Source: Comamonadaceae bacterium
GTDB lineage: Bacteria > Pseudomonadota > Gammaproteobacteria > Burkholderiales > Burkholderiaceae_C
Assembly: GCA_024642025.1 (NCBI GenBank)
Contig: JAHEBY010000145.1
Location: 1-6,579, forward strand
Length of the DNA stretch: 6,579 nt
Direction: 5' to 3'
The notes beneath the pieces are model-generated. The model was not told the origin of the DNA. It searched no databases and was given only the letters and a program-made list of their open reading frames with translations. Below, piece by piece: positions 1-6,160 of this stretch (its first letter is position 1; each line of letters starts with the position of its first letter). The translations under genes were made by a program, and so were the position numbers.

Positions 1-460
1 CCTGGGCTTGCTTCTCTTTTTGCAGTTTCTCCTGCGCGAGTTTTTCCTTTTGCTGTTTCTCTTTCAACAGTTTCTCTTTTTCCAGTCTGTCTTTGGTGTC
101 CTGTTGCTCCTTGAGCTTGCGCTGCTTCTCTTGCTCGAGCGCAATGTTTGGATCTGGCACCGGTGGCTTTTGCACCTCAGGCGTGGGCATGGTCGCCGCT
201 TTGACGACTGGTTTGGGAATCGTGGGTTCCGGACGCGGCGGCTCTGGCGGTGGCTCATTCAACCTGGGCGCCGCCTCTTGCGGAACTGCAGACCACAGCT
301 CGGCCTCGGCGACTGTATTGGTTGTCCGGCTGCTCCAGTTGACACCCCATGTCAGTGCAGCCAACAGCACCAGGTGCGCAGCAATGGCCAACGCAAGGGC
401 ACGCAACTTCCCAGCCGCCTCTGGCGGTGCAAATTCGAGTCGGTCTGCGGTGGCTTGCAA
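1..460 (-). CDS. tolA: TolA, N-terminal part (3' end beyond window)
   Basis: TolA is the inner-membrane protein that links the TolQ-TolR proton-driven motor to TolB/Pal at the outer membrane. The visible 153 residues show a short cytoplasmic N-terminus (DRLEFAPP around residues 6-13), one membrane segment at about 21-40 (ALALAIAAHLVLLAALTWGV), a Pro/Glu-rich stretch at 65-104, and a Lys/Glu/Gln-rich region from about 109 typical of the long helical TolA domain II. The C-terminal domain III lies outside the window. No ATG is available near the end of tolR. I chose TTG at 458-460, 8 bases after the tolR stop, with a weak GAG at 468-470 as ribosome site, because it keeps the conserved N-terminus. 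An in-frame CTG at 471-473 is the nearest alternative. The position directly after tolQ and tolR supports the identity. Identity is confident; the start is not. Confidence 0.88.
   Translation of the reverse strand, partial: MQATADRLEFAPPEAAGKLRALALAIAAHLVLLAALTWGVNWSSRTTNTVAEAELWSAVPQEAAPRLNEPPPEPPRPEPTIPKPVVKAATMPTPEVQKPPVPDPNIALEQEKQRKLKEQQDTKDRLEKEKLLKEKQQKEKLAQEKLQKEKQAQ
2..136 (-). repeat. Lys/Glu/Gln-rich helical repeat region of TolA
   Basis: Codons for TolA residues 109-153 encode a low-complexity run of imperfect short units such as EKEKLLKEKQQKEKL and AQEKLQKEKQAQ. On the plus strand this appears as recurring pyrimidine-rich pieces (for example TTTCTCTTTT near 69-78 and related stretches near 13-30 and 55-63). 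This is the usual composition of TolA domain II, the long periplasmic helix that spans towards the outer membrane. The region continues beyond the left edge, so its full length cannot be judged. Confidence 0.6.
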
Positions 461-468
461 TTGTTTGC

Positions 469-888
469 TCAGCTGGCGAGTTGAACGGACAAGCCCACCC
501 GTTTCACGCCAGCACGTTGTAAGGTGTCCATCACTTTGACCACGGTTTCATATTTGACGTTGCGATCAGCACTGATCACTACCGCCGAATTGTCTGCACC
601 CGACTGCGCTCTCTTGACCTCATTGGCTATCTCGCTCAAACGCACGGAGACCTTCTTTTCCTTAATGCGCAGCTCGATGGACTCGTTCTTGTTGATGACG
701 ACCTGAATGACCTGGTCTGGTTGCCGCGCCGCCTTGCCGACGCTGGGCAGATCGATCACGCTGGGGGTAATGAGAGGCGCCGTTACCATAAAGATGATCA
801 GCAGCACCAGCATCACGTCGATGAAGGGCACCATGTTGATCTCGTTGATGGTGCGGCGGCCGCGCCCGCGACTGACCATGGCTGGCAT
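469..888 (-). CDS. tolR: TolR, biopolymer transport protein of the Tol-Pal system
   Basis: TolR is an ExbD-family inner-membrane protein that forms the proton channel with TolQ and passes energy to TolA. The 139-residue product (E. coli TolR is about 142) has a short basic cytoplasmic N-terminus (residues 1-14), the family motif NEINMVPFIDVMLVLLIIFM at 15-34 with a single membrane segment, and a periplasmic domain from about 43 to 139. Asp24 lies in the membrane segment at the place of the essential E. coli Asp23. The ATG at 886-888 is preceded by AGGAG with a 7-base gap, which favours it over the ATG three codons later. It lies 10 bases after tolQ, and tolA follows after 8 bases, as in standard tol operons. 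I see no defects. Confidence 0.96.
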   Translation of the reverse strand: MPAMVSRGRGRRTINEINMVPFIDVMLVLLIIFMVTAPLITPSVIDLPSVGKAARQPDQVIQVVINKNESIELRIKEKKVSVRLSEIANEVKRAQSGADNSAVVISADRNVKYETVVKVMDTLQRAGVKRVGLSVQLAS

Positions 889-895
889 GTGTTCG

Positions 896-900
896 CTCCT
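896..900 (-). promoter_or_regulatory. Shine-Dalgarno site of tolR
   Basis: The minus strand reads AGGAG here, 7 bases ahead of the tolR ATG at 886-888. The site overlaps the tolQ stop codon (TAG at 899-901), so ribosomes finishing tolQ end on the tolR ribosome-binding site. It decides the tolR start in favour of the first ATG. Confidence 0.8.
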
Positions 901-1612
901 ATCCGTGTGTCTGGCCGTGAGCCGGTGCAGGTGGCGGCGGCACGTTCACGTTGCGCTGCAGGATGTTGGAGAACTCCTCAATGAAGGTCTCCAGGCGAAT
1001 GGCGATTCGGTCAATGTCACGGGCAAAGTTGTTGTATGCGACGACGGCCGGAATCGCTGCGAACAGGCCGATGGCCGTGGCCACCAGCGCCTCGGCAATG
1101 CCTGGCGCCACGGTCGCCAGCGTCACCTGTTGCAGCGAAGCCAGACCCGTAAAGGCGTGCATGATGCCCCACACCGTGCCAAATAAGCCCACATACGGCG
1201 ATACCGACCCAACGGACGCGAGGAATGAGAGGTTCATCTCGATCACATCCATCTCGCGCTGAAAGCTGGCCCGCATGGCGCGACGCGCACCGTCCATCAG
1301 GGTGCCCGCGTCACCGATGCGGCGCTCGCGCAGCTTCAGGTATTCACGCATGCCACTGGCAAAAATACGCTCCATAGGGCCGGAGCCTGCCGTTTTTCGG
1401 ATGGCAACGTCAAACAGCTCTTTCAACGTGGTGCCCGACCAGAACTCGCGCTCAAAACCTTCATTAAGGTTCTTTACCCGCTTGAGCGCATATAGCTTGC
1501 GGAAAATTGCCGCCCAGCTGGCAACGGAAACCAGCACCAGCAGCAGCATGACCAATTGCACCACGACGCTGGCGTTCAGCACCAGGTGCACGATTGACAT
1601 ATCTTGATTCAT
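899..1612 (-). CDS. tolQ: TolQ, proton channel subunit of the Tol-Pal system
   Basis: TolQ is an ExbB/MotA-family inner-membrane protein that with TolR converts the proton gradient into TolA movement during cell constriction. The product is 237 residues (E. coli about 230). Membrane segments are visible at about 11-36, 130-157 and 171-195, with a large cytoplasmic loop at 37-129. The family signature SPYVGLFGTVWGIMHAF is at 138-154, and APGIAEALVATAIGLFAAIP is at 169-188. Thr146 and Thr179 match the conserved polar residues E. coli Thr145 and Thr178 that face the channel. The C-terminus ends in a short Pro-rich tail (VPPPPAPAHGQ). The ATG at 1610-1612 overlaps the ybgC stop as ATGA, implying translational coupling. 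An internal ATG at codon 5 is a less likely start. Confidence 0.97.
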   Translation of the reverse strand: MNQDMSIVHLVLNASVVVQLVMLLLVLVSVASWAAIFRKLYALKRVKNLNEGFEREFWSGTTLKELFDVAIRKTAGSGPMERIFASGMREYLKLRERRIGDAGTLMDGARRAMRASFQREMDVIEMNLSFLASVGSVSPYVGLFGTVWGIMHAFTGLASLQQVTLATVAPGIAEALVATAIGLFAAIPAVVAYNNFARDIDRIAIRLETFIEEFSNILQRNVNVPPPPAPAHGQTHG

Positions 1613-2028
1613 CTAATCTGTTCCAGTACTTGCGGTGGAATTCTTGCTGGCTTCAACGAAGCCGTGTCAACCCACCCGATTCGAATCGATCCCTCGCACA
1701 ACAAGACATTGTTCTTGCCCACAGTACGATAGGCCTTCTGCCCTATTGTCATGGATGCGCGGCCTGACTCTATGAGCCCAGCTGTAACAAGAAGTTCATC
1801 ATCCAATCGGGCGGGCAAGTGGTATTTGACGGATGTTTCGCTGACGACAAACATGCCTTCATGAATCTCTCGCAATTTTTGTTGCTCTATGCCCAGTGAC
1901 CGCAGCCATTCAGTGCGGGCCCGTTCAAAGAACTTCAGGTAGTTGGCATAAAACACGATGCCGCCTGCGTCGGTGTCCTCCCAATAGATACGAACCGGCC
2001 ATTGAAATGCAGAGGTTGAGCCGTTCAC
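1609..2028 (-). CDS. ybgC: YbgC, acyl-CoA thioesterase of the tol-pal cluster
   Basis: YbgC is a small cytoplasmic hotdog-fold thioesterase that hydrolyses acyl-CoA and is nearly always encoded next to tolQ. The 139-residue product carries the family motif YWEDTDAGGIVFYANYLKFF at 15-34, followed by ERARTEWLR. Asp20 corresponds to the catalytic Asp18 of E. coli/Haemophilus YbgC. The residue matching E. coli His25 is Tyr27, giving the YAN form common in other 4HBT thioesterases. The start is GTG (2026-2028), not ATG. AAGGTGG lies 7 bases upstream, and the N-terminus (FQWPVRIYWED) lines up with the E. coli protein (FRWPVRVYYED). The GTG overlaps the aminotransferase stop as GTGA, and the 3' end overlaps tolQ as ATGA. 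The physiological substrate cannot be read from the sequence. Confidence 0.94.
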   Translation of the reverse strand: MNGSTSAFQWPVRIYWEDTDAGGIVFYANYLKFFERARTEWLRSLGIEQQKLREIHEGMFVVSETSVKYHLPARLDDELLVTAGLIESGRASMTIGQKAYRTVGKNNVLLCEGSIRIGWVDTASLKPARIPPQVLEQIR

Positions 2029-3209
2029 GCCAGAGCCACCTTGAGCCTGGCCACAGCGTCCTGCAGTTGCGCCATGGAGTTGGCGGTCGAGAAGCGGACA
2101 AAATTTCGAGTCTGAGCCACACCAAAATCGCGGCCGGGGGTGATTGCAACGTGCGCGCGCTGCATCAATTCAAAAGCGAAGTCCCAACTGTCCTTGATAC
2201 CCAGCCGACTGCAGATCGTAGAACAATCAGCCCATGCATAAAACGCACCGTCTGGCATGACGGGCACAGAGAGGCCCAGCGCATTGAGGGCGGGAATGAA
2301 GTAGTCTCGCCGCGCCTTGAATTCACTGCGGCGCAGCTCGTATTCAGCAAGACTTTCAGGCTCAAAGCAGGCGAGGGCCGCCAGTTGAGACACAGTGCTG
2401 GGGCAAATAAACAGGTTTTGAGCCAGACGCTCAATGGTGCTCACCAGCATTTCGGGCACGACCATCCAGCCCAGGCGCCAGCCCGTCATGTTGAAGTATT
2501 TGCTGAAGCTGTTGATGCTAATGATTTGGTCATCTATAGCGAGGGCAGATTGGCCATATTGTGAGTCAAAGCTTAACCCCAGGTAGATCTCGTCAATCAA
2601 CGAGATACCGCCTTTATCGCGAACGACCTCGTGGATGCGGCGAAGCTCATGCGGATGAATGGACGTGCCGGTCGGGTTTGAGGGCGAAGCCAGGAGAACA
2701 CCCCTGGTTTTGGGCCCCCAGGCGGCTCGCACTTTCTCGGCGCTGAGCTGAAAGCGTTCATGTGCCGTGGTCGGCAACAATATGGCCTGGCCGTCGGCCG
2801 CGCTGACAAAATGGCGGTTGCACGGGTAGCTTGGGTCCGGCATCAGCAACTCATCTCCCGCCTCAATCAGCGCCAGGCACGCCAGTTGCAGCGCTGCGGA
2901 GGCCCCCGATGTGACAACAATTCTGCTGGGAGGTATGGGCAGGCCAAAGTGTTGGCCATACCAGTTACTGATGCGTTCACGAAGAGGCGCTATGCCGAGT
3001 GCTGGTGTGTACTGGGTTGCTCCATCCCGGATGGCTTTGGCTGCTGCCTCCTGCACAAGAGGCGGCGCAGTGAAATCGGGCTCGCCAATGTTGAGGAAAA
3101 TCATGGGCGAATCCGATTTCGCCACCTGCTGAGCCAATGTTGAGGCTGCTTTCGCAACCTCCATCACATAGAACGGCTCTATCTTTTGCGCACGTCCCGA
3201 AATTCTCAT
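2025..3209 (-). CDS. PLP-dependent aminotransferase, class I/II, substrate unknown
   Basis: This 394-residue cytoplasmic enzyme belongs to the fold-type I aspartate-aminotransferase family. Visible family marks are NIGEPDF at 40-46, [11 protein letters not shown] at 100-110, PDPSYP at 124-129, SPSNPTGT at 175-182 (Asn178), DEIY at 206-209 (Asp206 and Tyr209, which contact the PLP ring) and [15 protein letters not shown] at 234-248. Lys237 is the expected Schiff-base lysine and Arg245 the expected phosphate contact. Arg372 in FVRFS is the expected binder of the substrate carboxylate. All catalytic positions are present, so the enzyme should be active. The ATG at 3207-3209 overlaps the nusB stop (ATGA), and the stop overlaps ybgC (GTGA). 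The sequence does not tell whether it acts on aspartate, alanine, branched-chain or other amino acids, so I give no symbol. From memory, a gene of this type sits in this place in related Comamonadaceae. Confidence 0.92.
   Translation of the reverse strand: MRISGRAQKIEPFYVMEVAKAASTLAQQVAKSDSPMIFLNIGEPDFTAPPLVQEAAAKAIRDGATQYTPALGIAPLRERISNWYGQHFGLPIPPSRIVVTSGASAALQLACLALIEAGDELLMPDPSYPCNRHFVSAADGQAILLPTTAHERFQLSAEKVRAAWGPKTRGVLLASPSNPTGTSIHPHELRRIHEVVRDKGGISLIDEIYLGLSFDSQYGQSALAIDDQIISINSFSKYFNMTGWRLGWMVVPEMLVSTIERLAQNLFICPSTVSQLAALACFEPESLAEYELRRSEFKARRDYFIPALNALGLSVPVMPDGAFYAWADCSTICSRLGIKDSWDFAFELMQRAHVAITPGRDFGVAQTRNFVRFSTANSMAQLQDAVARLKVALA
2036..2042 (-). promoter_or_regulatory. Shine-Dalgarno site of ybgC
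   Basis: The minus strand reads AAGGTGG, 7 bases ahead of the GTG start of ybgC at 2026-2028. It lies within the last codons of the upstream aminotransferase gene and supports the non-ATG start. Confidence 0.65.
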
Positions 3210-3781
3210 TGGCTCGCTGCAATGCGCTTGGCAGTCGCCGCTTTCACTGCAACCTTGCCACCTGCCTTATCGGCGTTCACCTCGGCACCGCGCAGGGTTG
3301 GTGCCAGCCCATTGAGCACGCCATTAACATATTTATGGCCATCGGTTCCGCCAAATTCCTTGGCCAACTCAACACACTCGTTGATCACTACACGCCAGGG
3401 CACGTCCAGGCAATGCTTGAATTCATAGGCGCCAATCCACATAACGCCATGTTCCACGGGCGATATTTCCGCAAGGGGGCGATCCAGAAACGGCGCAATC
3501 AGTGTGTCCAGCTCTACCGCGCCGGCAACGCATCCATGGAGCAAGGCGTCAAAGTGTGCTGAATCAGCCTTGTTGAACCCTGCCAGATCGCGGGTAAAGG
3601 CATCCACGTCGGAAATGTCGTTGCGACCAACCAGGCTTTGGTAGAGCCCCTGTAAGGCAAACTCCCGCGAACGGCTACGGTTGGATTTGCTGCCCGCTTT
3701 GCGCGCGCCTGTGCTGGTGAGCCCGGTTCGTGACTGGCGGGGAGGGCGTTTTTTGGTGGTGTCTGGCTTGTGGTCAGTCAT
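3206..3781 (-). CDS. nusB: NusB, transcription antitermination factor
   Basis: NusB binds boxA RNA together with NusE (ribosomal protein S10) and takes part in antitermination of rRNA operons. The core runs from about residue 35 to 164, with [13 protein letters not shown] at 36-48, the helix with [16 protein letters not shown] at 106-121 and the strongly conserved [26 protein letters not shown] at 133-161. The product is 191 residues, against about 139 in E. coli. The excess is a basic, probably disordered N-terminal stretch (1-34, rich in Lys/Arg/Ser/Thr) and an Ala/Lys-rich tail (165-191). I chose ATG at 3779-3781, which shares its A with the ribH stop (TGATG). A TTG one codon upstream is possible but less likely. 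GGAA lies 8 bases upstream. The position after ribH is a common proteobacterial arrangement. Confidence 0.95.
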   Translation of the reverse strand: MTDHKPDTTKKRPPRQSRTGLTSTGARKAGSKSNRSRSREFALQGLYQSLVGRNDISDVDAFTRDLAGFNKADSAHFDALLHGCVAGAVELDTLIAPFLDRPLAEISPVEHGVMWIGAYEFKHCLDVPWRVVINECVELAKEFGGTDGHKYVNGVLNGLAPTLRGAEVNADKAGGKVAVKAATAKRIAASQ

Positions 3782-4254
3782 CAAAAAGATTCCATCAGAT
3801 TGGCCATCTCAACCGCGACACGCGCTGCGTCACGCCCTTTTTCAGTCTTGCGTGCGATCGCCTGTTCCAGGTTTTCTGTGGTCAAAATGGCATTGGCAAT
3901 TGGCACTTCATAGTCCAGCGACACTCTGGTGACGCCGGCGCCAGACTCATTTGCAACCAGTTCAAAGTGATAGGTCTCCCCGCGGATGATGCACCCAACA
4001 GCAATCAGGGCGTCATATTTAATTTTCTTGGCCATGGCCTGCAAGGCGACCGGAATTTCCAGAGCCCCCGGCACAATGACGTGTGCGATGTACTTCTCAC
4101 GCACGCCCAAGGCCAACAGCTCGGCGATGCATGCCTGCGCCAATGCGTTTGTGATGGGTTCGTTGAACCGCGCCTGCACAATGCCGATAGACAGTTTGTT
4201 GCTGTCAATTCGGCTCTCGGTGAAATCGGGGGTGCCCTTGTCGGCTCCAAACAT
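3781..4254 (-). CDS. ribH: RibH, 6,7-dimethyl-8-ribityllumazine synthase
   Basis: RibH condenses 5-amino-6-ribitylamino-uracil with 3,4-dihydroxy-2-butanone 4-phosphate to give the lumazine, the penultimate riboflavin step. It normally assembles as pentamers or 60-mer shells. The 157-residue product has the usual length and motifs: [10 protein letters not shown] at 26-35 (Phe30 at the expected ring-stacking position), PGALEIP at 62-68, [12 protein letters not shown] at 87-98 with His96 as the expected catalytic histidine, and [11 protein letters not shown] at 118-128. The C-terminal helix [15 protein letters not shown] is also present. The ATG at 4252-4254 has AGGA 7 bases upstream. It starts 25 bases after ribBX, and its stop overlaps the nusB start (TGATG). 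The DHBP substrate is made by the preceding gene. Confidence 0.97.
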   Translation of the reverse strand: MFGADKGTPDFTESRIDSNKLSIGIVQARFNEPITNALAQACIAELLALGVREKYIAHVIVPGALEIPVALQAMAKKIKYDALIAVGCIIRGETYHFELVANESGAGVTRVSLDYEVPIANAILTTENLEQAIARKTEKGRDAARVAVEMANLMESF

Positions 4255-4261
4255 GATGTGA

Positions 4262-4265
4262 TCCT
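4262..4265 (-). promoter_or_regulatory. Shine-Dalgarno site of ribH
   Basis: The minus strand reads AGGA, 7 bases ahead of the ribH ATG at 4252-4254, inside the 25-base gap after ribBX. It is one of only a few clear ribosome sites in the window. Confidence 0.65.
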
Positions 4266-4279
4266 GTTCCTGTTGCAGA

Positions 4280-5437
4280 TTATTTTCGGAGTTCCGGAGA
4301 GATATAGCTAACGATTTCGAGTCCGTATCCCATCATGCTGGGCATCCGTCTCGGCGTACCCATCAGCTTCATTTTATGAACGCCGCATTCGCGAATGATC
4401 TGTGCGCCAATGCCATAGGTTCGAAGGTCCATTCGGCCACGCTCCGGGCCGTGGCTGGGGCGGGCTGTGCCTTCAAATTGCGCAAGCAGCTGCGAGGCGC
4501 TTTCGCCGCAATTGAGTAAAACGACCACGCCTTTTCCCCCGGAAGCAATGCTGGCCAGTGCAGAGTCAAGGCTCCAGGAATGCATGGAGCGGCTCACCTC
4601 CAGAGCATCAAGCACAGACAAAGGCTCATGCACGCGGACGGGTACCTCATCAGCATCTGAAAACGTGCCCATTAGCAGGGCTATATGTACACCACCACTG
4701 GGCTTGTCTTTGAAAGCCAAGGCCGTAAATTCGCCGAACGATGTCGTCAGTGGGCGGGAGCCAATTTTCTCTACCAGCGTCTCGGTCCGGCTGCGGTGTT
4801 CGATCAAATTTGCAATCGTGCCGATTTTGAGGCCATGTTGAGCAGCAAATAGCTGCAGATCGGGCAGACGGGCCATCGTGCCATCGTCCTTCATGATCTC
4901 GCAGATAACGGACGAGGGGCTGCAGCCAGCCATTTTGGCCAAGTCGCAGCCGGCCTCCGTGTGGCCGGCGCGCATGAGCACGCCACCGTCAACTGCCTGT
5001 ATCGGGAACACATGGCCGGGCTGAACGATATCGTTTGCCACAGCGTGCGGCGCGACAGCTGTCTTCACCGTTAACGCACGGTCTGCAGCGCTGATGCCCG
5101 TGGTCACTCCCTCGGCAGCCTCAATGGACGCGGTAAATGCCGTGCCGTATTTGGTGCCATTTCGGCTCGCCATGGGTGGCAGTTTGAGCAGTTCGCAGCG
5201 CTCACGTGTGAGCGTGAGGCAAATCAGACCACGCCCAAATTTGGCCATGAAGTTGATGGTCTCTGGCGTGACGTGGTCTGCGGCCACAACCAGATCACCC
5301 TCGTTCTCCCGGTCCTCTTCGTCAATCAAAATGACGATTCGACCGGCCTTCATGTCTGCCACGATGTCGGCCACCGGAGAGATCGCTACCGGCGCCAACG
5401 CGGGTACGGGCTGCAGGGGGGTTACGTTTAAAGTCAT
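4280..5437 (-). CDS. ribBX: RibBX: DHBP synthase with degenerate GTP cyclohydrolase II-like domain
   Basis: The N-terminal domain (about 20-215) is 3,4-dihydroxy-2-butanone 4-phosphate synthase, which converts ribulose 5-phosphate to the four-carbon riboflavin precursor. It has [11 protein letters not shown] at 39-49, TGISAADR at 113-120, [12 protein letters not shown] at 156-167 and [12 protein letters not shown] at 179-190, all expected for an active enzyme. The C-terminal domain (about 218-385) resembles GTP cyclohydrolase II, but the three zinc cysteines are replaced by Leu273, Ser284 and His286, and the RQEGRGIG motif is absent. Only the terminal part ([13 protein letters not shown] at 341-353, GYGLE at 370-374) stays family-like. 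It matches the RibBX variant described in Proteobacteria; automatic annotation would often say ribBA. I chose ATG at 5435-5437 (385 residues), though it lacks a clear Shine-Dalgarno. An in-frame TTG at 5462-5464, directly after the ribE stop, would add 9 residues. Confidence 0.9.
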   Translation of the reverse strand: MTLNVTPLQPVPALAPVAISPVADIVADMKAGRIVILIDEEDRENEGDLVVAADHVTPETINFMAKFGRGLICLTLTRERCELLKLPPMASRNGTKYGTAFTASIEAAEGVTTGISAADRALTVKTAVAPHAVANDIVQPGHVFPIQAVDGGVLMRAGHTEAGCDLAKMAGCSPSSVICEIMKDDGTMARLPDLQLFAAQHGLKIGTIANLIEHRSRTETLVEKIGSRPLTTSFGEFTALAFKDKPSGGVHIALLMGTFSDADEVPVRVHEPLSVLDALEVSRSMHSWSLDSALASIASGGKGVVVLLNCGESASQLLAQFEGTARPSHGPERGRMDLRTYGIGAQIIRECGVHKMKLMGTPRRMPSMMGYGLEIVSYISPELRK

Positions 5438-5464
5438 ATCTATAAGGTGCAGTAAATTCAGCAA

Positions 5465-6103
5465 TCAAAGCGTTGTTTGATGCAGGTTGGTCAGTGACAG
5501 CATGCGTTCGACATACCGTGCGATGGTGTCAATTTCAAGGTTGACCACTGAACCGGACGTCAATTCCCCCAGTGCAGTGCTGTTGACCGTATGGGGAATC
5601 AGATTGATGCTGATCTCACAACCTGTAGCCACGTCATTCACCTGGTTCACTGTGAGGCTGACCCCGTTGACAGTGATGGAGCCTTTGTAAGCGAGAAACC
5701 GGGCAAGGTCTTTCGGGGCTATAACCCTCAGCTCCCAGCTTTCGCCGACTTGGACAAAATGTGAGACTAAGCCTACGCCATCCACGTGACCAGATACCAA
5801 ATGGCCACCCAACCGGTCGCTGGCGCGCAATGCCTTTTCGAGGTTGACTCGACCCGTTTGGGCGAGTCCAGAAGTTTTCGAAAGTGATTCAGCCGAAACA
5901 TCAACGGTGAACGCTGGCTTGGCCAAGTCTAAAGAAGTCACTGTCATGCATGCGCCGTTTAGCGAAATGCTGTCGCCCAAGCCGACGTCGTCAAGATAGC
6001 CGACAGGACAAGCTATGGTCAGGCGATTGCCGTAAGTTGAAGCGCTGCCAATGGCATGAATGGCGGCGATGCGCCCCACGCCGGTGATGATTCCGGTGAA
6101 CAT
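5465..6103 (-). CDS. ribE: RibE, riboflavin synthase alpha subunit
   Basis: Riboflavin synthase dismutates two lumazine molecules into riboflavin and a pyrimidine that RibH reuses. The 212-residue product consists of two similar lumazine-binding barrels, about 1-97 and 98-200. The first has [10 protein letters not shown] at 1-10 and [11 protein letters not shown] at 47-57; the second has [13 protein letters not shown] at 99-111, VNGVSLTVN at 145-153 and IPHTVNST at 169-176. A C-terminal helix follows. The start ATG at 6101-6103 is fixed by the almost invariant MFTGII. An in-frame GTG at 6134-6136 would add 11 residues that look like untranslated spacer. No clear Shine-Dalgarno precedes the ATG (the bases just before it are ATACCCCC). 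It begins 57 bases after ribD, and ribBX follows 27 bases after its stop. The gene is called ribC in E. coli. Confidence 0.95.
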   Translation of the reverse strand: MFTGIITGVGRIAAIHAIGSASTYGNRLTIACPVGYLDDVGLGDSISLNGACMTVTSLDLAKPAFTVDVSAESLSKTSGLAQTGRVNLEKALRASDRLGGHLVSGHVDGVGLVSHFVQVGESWELRVIAPKDLARFLAYKGSITVNGVSLTVNQVNDVATGCEISINLIPHTVNSTALGELTSGSVVNLEIDTIARYVERMLSLTNLHQTTL

Positions 6104-6160
6104 GGGGGTATTTTCGCAGGGAAATGCAGCAATCACATGCCGCGTGAGAAATGTTGCGCC
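6104..6160 (-). other. 57-base ribD-ribE spacer, no clear regulatory element
   Basis: This is the longest gap in the window. It contains a weak inverted repeat at 6126-6131 and 6138-6143 (GCGGCA and TGCTGC on the minus strand, 6 pairs with one G-U, 6-base loop) with no T-run after it, so it does not look like an intrinsic terminator. The spacer is too short for an FMN riboswitch and shows none of its conserved blocks. No convincing -35/-10 pair was seen. Confidence 0.35.

Noticed and set aside
8..484. Plus-strand open frame with a hydrophobic, Leu/Phe-rich N-terminus resembling membrane segments
   Set aside because: The Leu/Phe runs are the reverse complement of the Lys/Glu/Gln-rich TolA helical region (AAA/GAA/CAG codons read backwards). 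The tolA reading is supported by gene order and motifs.
1896..2564. 222-codon open frame on the plus strand
   Set aside because: It lies antisense to ybgC and the aminotransferase, both well supported by family motifs. Its translation shows no recognisable domain, and it looks like a shadow of high-GC coding sequence.
3206..3784. nusB start at TTG 3782-3784
   Set aside because: An ATG follows as the next codon and forms the typical TGATG overlap with the ribH stop, which is the more likely initiation site.
3730..4311. 193-codon open frame on the plus strand
   Set aside because: It lies antisense to ribH and the nusB start. It has no recognisable motif or plausible ribosome site, while ribH on the other strand is complete and canonical.
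5465..6136. Longer ribE starting at GTG 6134-6136
   Set aside because: Riboflavin synthase starts almost invariably with MFTG. The extra 11 residues have no family counterpart, and no ribosome site precedes the GTG.
6126..6143. Small inverted repeat between ribD and ribE as a possible terminator or attenuator
   Set aside because: The stem is only 6 pairs with one G-U, and no T-run follows it in the direction of transcription. Such a repeat is expected by chance at this GC content.
6104..6160. Possible FMN riboswitch ahead of ribE
   Set aside because: An FMN (RFN) element needs well over 100 bases with several conserved blocks. The spacer is 57 bases, and none of those blocks was seen. If one exists it would be upstream of ribD or at another riboflavin locus outside this window.
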